From positions 1 through 5,052 of the forward strand of contig CASBQJ010000144.1 in assembly GCA_949127705.1 (NCBI GenBank): DNA of 5,052 bases. Direction: 5' to 3'. Under the pieces are notes generated by a model, which made no database searches, was not told where the DNA came from, and saw nothing but the letters and a program-made list of their open reading frames with translations. The position numbers were made by a program, and so were the translations under genes. Shown here one piece after another: positions 1 to 5,052 of this stretch; the stretch's first letter is position 1, and every line of letters starts with the position of its first letter. The DNA is from Synechococcales cyanobacterium PMM_0085 (GTDB taxonomy: Bacteria > Cyanobacteriota > Cyanobacteriia > Elainellales > Elainellaceae).

Positions 1-1
1 C

Positions 2-391
2 ACGTACACCTACTCACCTGCGGGTTTGCGGCGCGTTTTCCCAAATACACGAATTGATCGCTTTGCCGTTACATTTATCGACAACCGGGCGCAATCAATC
101 AACCTGAATATCAACAGCTCAGCCTATCCAGATAGCTTCGAATACGGCCAAGCAGAAGCCTCTCACTTTTACGAATATATCTTCGGCTATCGCCCGCCCA
201 TTTGGAAGCTGCTTGCGTCTCGTTTTAGTGGCAATGAAACCATTTATTCGTATGATTTTTGCCTGGGTGATGGTGTGTCTACGGGCTTTGTTATCGGCGG
301 TGCTGCCCAAGTTTTAATGGGTGATGTAGATCTTCGCTACAATTCTCGATGTGAACCACCTTATCAATCGCTGTCTACTCCAACACCATGA
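2..391 (+). CDS. Unrecognised protein, 3' end only (gene enters from left edge)
   Basis: This reading frame is open from the first complete codon at position 2 to a TGA at 389-391, giving 129 visible residues. A TTG at 26 could serve as a start, but the codons before it read on without a stop (TYTYSPAG), so the gene most likely begins outside the window. I do not recognise the family. The visible part is rich in aromatic, Asn and Ser residues, ends in a Ser/Thr/Pro tail (QSLSTPTP), and has two cysteines about 30 residues apart (FCLGDG and SRCEPP). That would suit a disulfide in an exported protein, but the N-terminus that would show a signal peptide is missing. No catalytic motif is visible. 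The frame is probably real because it is long, lacks stops and has varied, protein-like composition. The function is unknown. Confidence 0.6.
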   Translation, partial: TYTYSPAGLRRVFPNTRIDRFAVTFIDNRAQSINLNINSSAYPDSFEYGQAEASHFYEYIFGYRPPIWKLLASRFSGNETIYSYDFCLGDGVSTGFVIGGAAQVLMGDVDLRYNSRCEPPYQSLSTPTP

Positions 392-558
392 CAAACTATT
401 CTGGGGATGTTTTTTGGGTCAGGTTAATGGATGGGCGATCGCGCTATATTTCACCCTCAATACATTGAAGTGACCATGTATTATCAATAATCCTAGTAAT
501 GTTTTTGACGTCAGGAAGTGAAGTCCTTTTTATTTATCATGACTTGCCTGAAGCAATC
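392..558. other. Intergenic region between convergent genes
   Basis: This stretch separates the left-edge plus-strand gene from the 3' end of the minus-strand KAP remnant, so the two converge here and termination signals would be expected. The only candidate is a 4-bp stem (AGGA/TCCT, 513-527) followed by TTTT, too weak to call a terminator. One HIP1 octamer lies at 435-442. No ORF or RNA gene is visible. Confidence 0.5.
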
Positions 559-947
559 TTACTGACTATTTTGTATTTGCTGCTCTTTGATTTCGAGTTT
601 TCTTATAGCTTCATCTAAACAACTTTCAATGCGTTGGTTTAAAAGAAATCCGCTGAGTTTTCCTTGTTTACGATTAATTTCCAGTAGCAATAAACTCCGA
701 ACAGATCTAAGCCATTCTAGCTCTTCAATCAAGTATTCATTAATGACATCAGATCGATATCGCATCTCTGACTTTCCTCTTGATAGTTTTCACGATATGT
801 GTTGATGAACCTGTTGATAAACCAGGTCTTTCCGGAACCCCATTCACCTTTTAACAAGATGGCAAATCCAGGTGCATGAGACAACCTACAGTAATAATCT
901 AAATATTCTTCTATATGGCTGTTAACCGTTTCCTTAACTTGATTCAT
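559..947 (-). pseudogene. Broken KAP-type P-loop NTPase gene
   Basis: The first piece (947 to 729, 72 residues) starts at ATG behind a good ribosome site (AACGAGGGAAGTA then ATG). It carries a Walker A motif, GEWGSGKT, at residues 34-41, preceded by a hydrophobic strand (FAILLKGEWGSGKT). A tryptophan inside the loop and the start N-x-x-K-E-T-V are typical of KAP-family P-loop NTPases, which usually have several hundred residues. The frame then closes at TGA, before any Walker B or later motif. A second ORF (765 to 559, 68 residues, start MRYRSDVINEY) overlaps the first by 37 bases in another frame. It is charged and helix-prone (EELEWLRSVRSLLLLEI, then ESCLDEAIRKLE). I infer an internal deletion that joined the two ends of a KAP gene out of frame. 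The family call rests on the Walker A piece; assigning the second ORF to the same protein is a guess. It could instead be a separate small gene, since AGAGGAAAG lies upstream of its ATG. Confidence 0.6.
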
Positions 948-1099
948 TACTTCCCTCGTTTTATCTTGCTTTGTTGCCAGAAACTATTAAATTCAGAAAA
1001 TCGCGATCGCTGGCTGCTTATCTACTCAAAATCTCCTAAGCAATGATTGCTGTATGTGTAAAGATTTTTGGGTTAGACTCGGAAACATATAAAAGGTTT
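948..1099. other. Intergenic region between hepT and the KAP remnant
   Basis: This 152-base gap lies between the 3' end of hepT and the 5' end of the KAP remnant, both on the minus strand. It contains a HIP1 octamer at 1003-1010 and the KAP ribosome site AGGGAA at 951-956 (minus strand). I could not find a convincing promoter pair or a terminator hairpin with a T-run. Confidence 0.5.
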
Positions 1100-1429
1100 T
1101 TAATCAGATAAAGATTTAAGTTGAGCTAACAGTTCTGGTAGATCAGTTTGAACAGTATCCCATACAGTCTGGATATTTACGCGGTCATATTGATGAGCGA
1201 GGATGTCACGCATTCCTGCCATACTTTGCCAATCAATTGCTGGATGAGAAGCTCTAAACTCAAATGACAATCGTTTCGTTGCTTCTCCAATAACGATGAG
1301 AAAATATAAAATCGCAGCTTGTTTCTCACGATTTATGGCGAGTTCTTCAAAACTCACCTGATTGATCGAGAGCATAATGTCTCCAGCCGCTTGAATAATA
1401 TCATTAACGGTTTCTCTATCTCTCGACAT
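1100..1429 (-). CDS. hepT: HepT-type HEPN RNase toxin (DUF86)
   Basis: This 109-residue protein has the size and pattern of the HepT/DUF86 family. The HEPN active-site motif RX4HXY is intact at residues 74-81 (R74, H79, Y81 in RDILAHQY), after the family-typical W67-x-x-M segment, and is followed by D-R-V-N and V-W. A helical core (QAAILYFLIVIGEATKRL) precedes it. In studied HepT/MntA pairs the HEPN protein is an RNase acting on tRNA or mRNA, and the tyrosine of the motif is AMPylated by the partner to silence it. Here that tyrosine is Y81. The gene starts at ATG inside the end of the nucleotidyltransferase gene, a 14-base overlap. No ribosome site is evident, so its translation is probably coupled to the antitoxin. 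All key residues are present, so the toxin looks functional. Target and partner specificity are inferred from the family. Confidence 0.9.
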   Translation of the reverse strand: MSRDRETVNDIIQAAGDIMLSINQVSFEELAINREKQAAILYFLIVIGEATKRLSFEFRASHPAIDWQSMAGMRDILAHQYDRVNIQTVWDTVQTDLPELLAQLKSLSD

Positions 1430-1751
1430 AGACGATTTGCGTAGAATCTAAGATATGTTTACGTCTGATTAGATTATGACTATCTATCACTTCAATCGCC
1501 ATTAACAAATCAACGCTGCGTCCAAGCAAATGTTCGAGTTCTATTTTCATTTTTGCTCGCCGCAGTAAGCTCATGTTGGCACCTGGCAAGTAGCTAAATA
1601 GCAGATCAACATCGCTAGGATGTGTGCCATTTGGCCGAAAATCATCCCGCAAGACTGAGCCAAATACAGCTAACTCGGCAATTTGCCATTTCTCACAGAA
1701 AGCCGCGATCGCCTCAGGCGTTGTGTTTAGACGCTGATAGATCTGCGGCAT
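1416..1751 (-). CDS. mntA: MntA-type nucleotidyltransferase antitoxin
   Basis: This is a minimal nucleotidyltransferase of 111 residues when started at the ATG at 1749-1751. The active site reads G31-S32, then D47-V-D49 (FGSVLRDDF, then SDVDLLF). A third acid is likely D81 in LGRSVDLL. In studied systems MntA transfers AMP to the tyrosine of the HepT RX4HXY motif and blocks the RNase. The spacing between GS and DXD is 14 residues rather than the usual 10, because NGTHP extends the loop. The frame stays open upstream to an ATG at 1905-1907, which would add 52 residues. I prefer the inner start because MPQIYQRLNTTPEAIAAFC resembles the usual N-terminus of cyanobacterial homologues, and the added segment looks unlike a protein domain. 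Neither start has a strong ribosome site. The stop overlaps the start of hepT, as usual for this module. The family call is firm; the start is not. Confidence 0.87.
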   Translation of the reverse strand: MPQIYQRLNTTPEAIAAFCEKWQIAELAVFGSVLRDDFRPNGTHPSDVDLLFSYLPGANMSLLRRAKMKIELEHLLGRSVDLLMAIEVIDSHNLIRRKHILDSTQIVYVER

Positions 1752-2075
1752 TGGGATGGCACCCCCAGCGATATCCACAGCAGGGTGATGCTGCACAGAA
1801 AGGGCTACGCCCACACCAGATTCGTCTTCCTTACCTTCCCGCATTCGTTCTGTCCGCAGTTGCGATAGGGGATACGGGTTATGGGAAGCGTTACTGGCGT
1901 GGATCATTGGGTAGCTCTCAAGTCAATCGCCTGAGCAAAATTATAACAACTGTGCCAACCGTCTCTCCAATTCTAACTATGGCATCGTCCTAGAAAACTG
2001 TCCGGCTGGGGACGCGATCGCATTAACGGGTTAGCACAGGCGATCGCCCTGACCCCATGAAATCAGCGATTTAGA
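1752..2075. other. 324-base gap upstream of mntA, possible leader or extra coding
   Basis: The gap lies between the uma2 stop and the preferred mntA start. Its left half (1752-1907) is free of stops in the mntA frame and would encode a 52-residue N-terminal extension containing PYPLSQLRTERMREG. It includes small hairpins (GGGC-TAC-GCCC near 1802-1812 and CAGCA/TGCTG near 1780-1795). I read it as untranslated or repeat-derived. The right half contains a candidate -10 box, two HIP1 octamers 26 bases apart (2014-2021 and 2040-2047), and an AAATC-AGC-GATTT hairpin at 2060-2072 just past the uma2 stop. That hairpin is too AT-rich, and lacks a T-run, for a confident terminator. Confidence 0.45.
1940..1945 (-). 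promoter_or_regulatory. Candidate -10 box for mntA-hepT
   Basis: The minus strand reads TATAAT here, an exact sigma-70 -10 consensus. No good -35 lies at 16-18 bases; the nearest is TTGGAG at 19 bases. Transcription would begin near 1933, leaving a leader of about 180 bases before the preferred mntA ATG or about 26 bases before the longer start. Support is the hexamer and its placement only. Confidence 0.35.
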
Positions 2076-2678
2076 CTAAAAGGTTAGTTTTTGAAATAAG
2101 TCGGCAAGAGGAAAACCAAAGCCAGGAATAATGTCTTCGCCATCCAACGAATCAATTGATTTGAGCAGGCGATCTGGTTCTTGGGCAGAACGGTAGACCA
2201 GCACATAATGTTGGTTAGGATTAATCACCCAAACCAAGCGAGCACCGTTCTCAAAGTACTCTACGAGTTTGTCATCAATTTCTTCAATGGTGTGGCCAGG
2301 AGATAAGACTTCAAGGGTCAAATCAGGCGCACCTTCCAAAAAACCAGTCGGTAATTCTTCAAGTCCTTGTAAGCGCTCTTTTGCAAAGAAAGAAATATCA
2401 GGAGAGCGTTTGTTACCACTTTTCATTTTAAAAGCGGTACTAGAATCCAGAATAATGCCTAGCTTTTTGGGCAAGATATAGTTCATTAAAGCCATGACCA
2501 AAAGGCTGCAAACATAACCATGTTTTGCACCCGAATTTCCCATGTCAATGAGTTCTCCATTAATGATTTCATAACGTCCTCTATCGGAAAGCGCCATGAA
2601 TTCTTCATCCGTCCAGACTTTTTTAATTGGGGCACTAGAGCCTAGATTCTCAATTGATGTTGGAATTGGCGTAGACAT
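2076..2678 (-). CDS. Uma2 family (DUF820) PD-(D/E)XK nuclease-fold protein
   Basis: This 200-residue protein matches the Uma2/DUF820 family, which is greatly expanded in cyanobacteria. Motifs in order, numbered from the chosen ATG: the opening WTDEEFMAL; YEIINGEL (E37, E42); SPDISFF with D94; DLTLEVLSP with E123; DDKLVEYFENG with K137; and the strand ARLVWVINP. D94, E123 and K137 are the likely PD-(D/E)XK metal-site and lysine residues, all present, so the fold and site look intact. The biological role of Uma2 proteins is not settled; they are annotated as putative endonucleases, and some copies sit in mobile or defence regions. I chose the ATG at 2676-2678 over the adjoining TTG at 2679-2681 because AGGAGG lies five bases before the ATG but only two before the TTG. 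The gene stands alone, with 54 bases to the upstream DUF1868 stop. Confidence 0.9.
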   Translation of the reverse strand: MSTPIPTSIENLGSSAPIKKVWTDEEFMALSDRGRYEIINGELIDMGNSGAKHGYVCSLLVMALMNYILPKKLGIILDSSTAFKMKSGNKRSPDISFFAKERLQGLEELPTGFLEGAPDLTLEVLSPGHTIEEIDDKLVEYFENGARLVWVINPNQHYVLVYRSAQEPDRLLKSIDSLDGEDIIPGFGFPLADLFQKLTF

Positions 2679-2683
2679 CAAAC

Positions 2684-2689
2684 CCTCCT
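2684..2689 (-). promoter_or_regulatory. Strong ribosome binding site of the Uma2 gene
   Basis: The minus strand reads AGGAGG, a full Shine-Dalgarno match, five bases before the ATG at 2678-2676. It is the strongest ribosome site in the window and decides the start between the adjacent TTG and ATG codons. Confidence 0.75.
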
Positions 2690-2732
2690 AAACTTTACGC
2701 CTGTAGCTCTCAAAATAGACTACGCCCCTATC

Positions 2733-3524
2733 TCAAAACTGTACGGCTGGCCAATCATCTTTGCGGTAATACTGGGTCATGTCGTCGAACTTGCGGAGTT
2801 CGGCGCGATGAATCCAAAGGGGTTGGAGGGGGGTGTGGTCTAGCCAATGGTCGTTGAGTTGGCTGAGGGTGTTGCTGATCTGGTCGCGATCTAACTCATC
2901 GGGCAGGAAGCCGAAGTATCCCAGGGTAACGTGTGCTGTTAGGTAATATTGCTGCTCAATGCCAAGTGCAATTAACCCCAAGTCTTGATAAATAGCGCGA
3001 CGTAATAGCAAGATTTGCTCGTAGGCGCTTTCATCTTTGGGCGCAAGGCAGACACCGAGGGAACGGGTCATGACCGTTAGCCCTAATGCTTGCCAGTAAA
3101 CGGGTTTAATCGTTTTTAGTAAGGGCTGATATTCTTGAAAAATCTGGGTAATGCGATCGCGCAAACCTAGTTCAAACTTAGGGTTTTCGTCCACGGCATG
3201 CTGAAATGCACTGTCCCAAATTAAATCTGCCAGGGTCAGATGAAAACTTTCTGGCGGCAGTGGTACCAGTAACCCTGTCGGCAACTGTTCCTCGATTTGC
3301 TGCTGCAACTGCTGCAACTGTTCGTAGAACACCCCGTTTTCAGCATCGTTTACCCAGGGCGGCGTAATGACGGTGTAGCCAGGAAACGGCGTGGGGTCAA
3401 TCTGCCCGTCGGTCTGTAGCTGAAATTTAGGAGATGGCTGGATGTGCTGCACCTGCGACTTACGGGCTTCTGGCAGCGTCATCCGGGCCACCCTGTTGAT
3501 GTAGACCTGAAGTGTTTCGTCCAA
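2733..3524 (-). CDS. DUF1868 protein, 2H-phosphoesterase-like
   Basis: This 263-residue protein resembles cyanobacterial DUF1868 proteins. The two HxTx motifs of the 2H phosphoesterase superfamily are present at the expected spacing: HLTL at residues 95-98 (in PESFHLTLADLIWDSA) and HVTL at 198-201 (in LTAHVTLGYFG). Related enzymes such as LigT and CPDase open cyclic phosphates or 2'-5' bonds in RNA or nucleotides. The substrate of DUF1868 is not known to me, so the activity is inferred. The start is TTG at 3522-3524; an in-frame TAG at 3543-3545 rules out a longer form, and the first residues (MDETLQVYINRVARMTLPEA) look like the conserved N-terminus of homologues. AAGAGG lies ten bases upstream, with a HIP1 octamer in the spacer. 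Residues 69-76 are a Gln/Leu run encoded by a 9-bp tandem repeat. The stop lies 54 bases before the Uma2 start on the same strand. Confidence 0.82.
   Translation of the reverse strand: MDETLQVYINRVARMTLPEARKSQVQHIQPSPKFQLQTDGQIDPTPFPGYTVITPPWVNDAENGVFYEQLQQLQQQIEEQLPTGLLVPLPPESFHLTLADLIWDSAFQHAVDENPKFELGLRDRITQIFQEYQPLLKTIKPVYWQALGLTVMTRSLGVCLAPKDESAYEQILLLRRAIYQDLGLIALGIEQQYYLTAHVTLGYFGFLPDELDRDQISNTLSQLNDHWLDHTPLQPLWIHRAELRKFDDMTQYYRKDDWPAVQF
3300..3320. repeat. 9-bp tandem repeat inside the DUF1868 gene
   Basis: CTGCTGCAA occurs twice in perfect tandem, followed by a further CTG. On the coding (minus) strand it gives the repeated L-Q-Q run of residues 69-76. The unit is a multiple of three, so copy changes would keep the frame. 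It lies in a likely helix between FYEQ and LPTG, outside the catalytic motifs. Confidence 0.8.
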
Positions 3525-3588
3525 ATCGCGATCGCCTCTTTGCTAAAGGAAGGTGTGCAGTGAGAATCAGTGGAACGGGCTCCCATCG

Positions 3589-3600
3589 GATAAATTTATC
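3589..3600. repeat. 12-bp perfect palindrome upstream of the DUF1868 gene
   Basis: GATAAATTTATC reads the same on both strands and ends about 65 bases upstream of the DUF1868 TTG. Position and symmetry would suit a dimeric repressor operator, but AT-rich palindromes of this length also arise by chance, and no regulator is encoded nearby. Confidence 0.5.
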
Positions 3601-3664
3601 GGTTCAAACCCTTGCAACGTTAGAAATACTATCAAAGCATTCCTCCGGCAATGTTGAGCCAATG

Positions 3665-3690
3665 AATTCATCCCCTTAATTTATCCCCTT
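3665..3690. repeat. 13-bp tandem direct repeat upstream of the DUF1868 gene
   Basis: AATTCATCCCCTT is followed directly by AATTTATCCCCTT, two 13-bp units with one mismatch. On the minus strand they read AAGGGGATGAATT and AAGGGGATAAATT. Tandem sites of this spacing are typical of response-regulator binding, but no known consensus is recognised. Confidence 0.65.
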
Positions 3691-3762
3691 ACTGTAGCGG
3701 GAATTGAGCTGCAAAATATTCTGCCCCTAGGAGCAAAAATAAACAGTAGCCTACCGATAACT

Positions 3763-4542
3763 TTATAAATAGCGGGTGAGCTGCACACGGTAACGATCTT
3801 TTTTGGTAATCGCAATGTCGCCTACATCTAATCGCCCTTTGCCGCGAATGGCGACCAAATCTCCTGTTTTGAGCGGATGGCTGGGCTGGGTAATGTCTTT
3901 CCAGTTGACTCGGACATCGCCGCCGCTGATTAAGTCCACCATTTTGCCGCGCGACATGGCAAATCCAGCGGAGGCGATCGCATCTAGCCGCAGGGAGGCT
4001 TCTACGGTGGTCAGCTCTTTTTTCTTGGGTTCGCGAATTTTTAGCTCGCTTAGCTCTACCCGGCGAGTTTTGACCGGAACCGAGCGCACCTGCACCAGGC
4101 TCATGGATAAAAATTCCACCAGTTCTGGCACCACAATCGCCTGTGCGCCGCGTTCACCCAGCACAATAATGTCGCCCACTTTTTCGCGGACGATGCCTGT
4201 CCCCAGCAGTGAACCCAAAAAATCGCGGTGGGATGCCGGATCAAACAAAAAGTTGCCGTTGATGTCGAGGGCAGCGATCGCCACCTGTGAGACCTCTAGC
4301 GGCAGGTCAGTGCGGGCGATCGCCACCCGCTGCCGCTCGGCCTGAGGGTAGCCGCCCCAGGGCAACAGCTGCACATCGGTGAGGCGGCCAAAGATTTGCT
4401 GCACCTCAGCTAGCTCTGGCGGCGACAGAAAATCGGTGCAGACTACCTCCCAGGTCTTAATCGCCTGATCGGCTTGGTCAATCACGCGCGCTGCGGCCTC
4501 GCGGTTTTCAATGCCCTTTAGCAGGTCTTCTCTCGGGAGCAT
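3763..4542 (-). CDS. Photosystem II S4 domain protein (YlmH-like RNA-binding)
   Basis: This 259-residue protein matches the cyanobacterial and plastid family named photosystem II S4 domain protein, related to YlmH. The N-terminal half (residues 1-160) has the typical opening LPREDLLKGIENRE and the segments FGRLTDVQLLPWGGYPQAER, ALDINGNFL and HRDFLGSLLGTGIVREKVGDIIV. The C-terminal S4 RNA-binding domain spans about 183-240: R185-L186-D187, S197-R198, GGDVRVN (207-213), GD (227-228) and GKGR (234-237), the usual S4 landmarks. YlmH relatives bind ribosomal RNA or stalled ribosomes; the role of the photosynthetic branch is less clear, and the link to photosystem II rests on family naming. The ATG start fits the family N-terminus, although no clear ribosome site precedes it. 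It diverges from hemE across a 322-base region. Length and motifs are complete, so the gene looks intact. Confidence 0.92.
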   Translation of the reverse strand: MLPREDLLKGIENREAAARVIDQADQAIKTWEVVCTDFLSPPELAEVQQIFGRLTDVQLLPWGGYPQAERQRVAIARTDLPLEVSQVAIAALDINGNFLFDPASHRDFLGSLLGTGIVREKVGDIIVLGERGAQAIVVPELVEFLSMSLVQVRSVPVKTRRVELSELKIREPKKKELTTVEASLRLDAIASAGFAMSRGKMVDLISGGDVRVNWKDITQPSHPLKTGDLVAIRGKGRLDVGDIAITKKDRYRVQLTRYL

Positions 4543-4692
4543 ACGGAAGCTTCTGTGTAAACCTCTATTCTATCGGGTGAAACGGGTCAGCCATTCTGCA
4601 TTTCTAATTCTGAATCTCTCAATATCAACAGACCTGTCTTAAGGATTATTAACCTTTGAAATGCAGACAGCGATTCAGCTCCCATAATCCCG

Positions 4693-4698
4693 TATAAT
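4693..4698 (+). promoter_or_regulatory. Candidate -10 box for hemE
   Basis: TATAAT matches the sigma-70 -10 consensus exactly. A recognisable -35 is missing at 16-18 bases; TTGAAA at 4656-4661 is too far upstream (31 bases). Transcription would start near 4705, giving a leader of about 160 bases. The promoter may depend on an activator or lie elsewhere. Confidence 0.4.
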
Positions 4699-4717
4699 CA
4701 TTCATTACGAATGGATG
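4699..4717. repeat. Imperfect palindrome just after the hemE -10 box
   Basis: CATTCATT-ACG-AATGGATG forms an 8-bp inverted repeat with one T/G mismatch and a 3-base centre. It covers the likely transcription start, where a bound repressor would block initiation; as RNA it would give only a partial 5' hairpin. Confidence 0.45.
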
Positions 4718-4864
4718 TATCCCTGTATTCATCTGGGACTCACCATTTTTGTGTCGATTTTTTGGCAGAGGCGCATCTCTTCAAGAAATCAGCCGCCCGG
4801 TTCAACCCCTTGGTCTATTTCTGGGGATGAGCAAAACCCGTTCCTTTAGTAGAGACGCTTTGAA

Positions 4865-5052
4865 ATGACTGTATCGACCCAGGTTCCTTACCTGCTCAGA
4901 GCTGCCCGTGGTGAAGCATTAGACCGTCCGCCCGTCTGGATGATGCGGCAAGCAGGACGATACATGAAGTCTTACCGAGATTTGCGCGACAAGTACCCCT
5001 CGTTTCGGCAGCGTTCAGAGCAGGTCGATATTGCCCTAGAAATTTCACTTCA
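4865..5052 (+). CDS. hemE: Uroporphyrinogen decarboxylase, 5' end only
   Basis: The first 62 codons of hemE are visible before the window ends. The enzyme removes the four acetate carboxyl groups of uroporphyrinogen III to give coproporphyrinogen III, with no cofactor, on the shared route to haem, chlorophyll and phycobilins in the cytoplasm. The diagnostic N-terminal motif is present: LLRAARGE (10-17), then RPPVWMMRQAGRYM (21-34), in which R28 and R32 correspond to the conserved arginines that hold the substrate carboxylates, followed by YRDLRDKYPSF. The ATG at 4865-4867 is the first start after an in-frame TAG at 4850-4852 and gives the usual N-terminal length. The ribosome site is weak. 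About four fifths of the gene lies beyond the right edge, so its integrity cannot be judged. Confidence 0.96.
   Translation, partial: MTVSTQVPYLLRAARGEALDRPPVWMMRQAGRYMKSYRDLRDKYPSFRQRSEQVDIALEISL

Larger units (their letters stand above)
3525..3762. other. Upstream region of the DUF1868 gene with two repeat motifs
   Basis: This 238-base gap follows the S4 gene and precedes the DUF1868 gene, both on the minus strand. It holds a 12-bp perfect palindrome (3589-3600) and a 13-bp tandem repeat (3665-3690), listed separately. Beyond the S4 stop the minus strand has TGCTC-CTAG-GGGCA followed by GAATATTTT, a short stem that could end transcription weakly. No convincing -35/-10 pair is visible. Confidence 0.45.
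435..4323. repeat. Ten HIP1 octamers (GCGATCGC)
   Basis: Perfect GCGATCGC copies start at 435, 1003, 1705, 2014, 2040, 3153, 3528, 3974, 4274 and 4316. They occur in genes and between them. HIP1 is a highly iterated palindrome of many cyanobacterial genomes, and this density is strong evidence for a cyanobacterial source. Confidence 0.93.
4543..4864. other. Divergent intergenic region between the S4 gene and hemE
   Basis: This 322-base region must hold promoters for both genes. On the plus strand an exact TATAAT (4693-4698) is followed at once by an imperfect palindrome (4699-4717). On the minus strand TAGAAT about 25 bases upstream of the S4 start is a weak -10 candidate without a matching -35. 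The hemE side has T-rich stretches near 4745-4765 but no clear terminator or riboswitch fold. No ORF of note is present. Confidence 0.5.

Noticed and set aside
513..531. Possible terminator hairpin (AGGA/TCCT followed by TTTT)
   Set aside because: A four-base-pair stem with a seven-base loop is too weak to call.
587..805. Plus-strand ORF of 72 codons opposite the KAP remnant
   Set aside because: It lies antisense to the KAP pieces, is Ser-rich and has no recognisable motif or ribosome site.
1622..1993. Plus-strand ORF of 123 codons
   Set aside because: It lies antisense to the nucleotidyltransferase gene, which has clear catalytic motifs, and its own translation shows no domain.
1994..2009. 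16-base near match (one difference) to 2735-2750 at the 3' end of the DUF1868 gene
   Set aside because: The similarity does not extend into the flanks, and one such match is not surprising by chance in 5 kb.
3600..3613. GGTTCAAACCC, resembling a tRNA T-loop
   Set aside because: No acceptor, D or anticodon stem can be placed around it; a similar GGTTCAACCCC at 4799-4809 fails in the same way.
3803..4345. Plus-strand ORF of 180 codons
   Set aside because: It is antisense to the S4-domain gene; its Ser/Arg/Thr-rich translation is typical of a shadow frame.

Overview
The window is ordinary-looking cyanobacterial chromosome. The best evidence is ten copies of the HIP1 octamer GCGATCGC in about 5 kb, where less than one is expected by chance. 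Two further signs are a gene for the photosystem II S4-domain protein, a family tied to oxygenic phototrophs, and cyanobacterial-type Uma2, HepT/MntA and DUF1868 genes. The genus cannot be read from the sequence.

Layout from left to right. Positions 2-391 (+) hold the 3' end of an unrecognised gene that enters from the left edge. Positions 559-947 (-) hold a broken KAP-type P-loop NTPase gene: an N-terminal piece with an intact Walker A motif, then a short out-of-frame ORF. Positions 1100-1751 (-) hold a two-gene toxin-antitoxin module: a MntA-type nucleotidyltransferase overlapping by 14 bases with its HepT-type HEPN RNase. Positions 2076-2678 (-) encode a Uma2 (DUF820) PD-(D/E)XK nuclease-fold protein, and 2733-3524 (-) a DUF1868 2H-phosphoesterase-like protein that starts at TTG. 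Positions 3763-4542 (-) encode the S4-domain protein. From 4865 (+) the window shows the first 62 codons of hemE, which runs off the right edge and diverges from the S4 gene.

The right third (S4 protein and hemE) is stable housekeeping and photosynthesis-linked sequence. The middle and left (DUF1868, Uma2, MntA/HepT, KAP remnant) look like an accessory stretch with defence and toxin-antitoxin flavour. All five genes and remnants there run on the minus strand, but gaps of 50 to over 300 bases make one operon unlikely; only mntA-hepT is tightly coupled.

I see no CRISPR array, tRNA, rRNA, transposase or complete insertion sequence. I do not see a convincing undescribed system. The items most worth a second look are the collapsed KAP gene, the antitoxin's lengthened active-site loop and uncertain start, a 13-bp tandem repeat and a 12-bp palindrome upstream of the DUF1868 gene, and a palindrome directly after the putative hemE -10 box.
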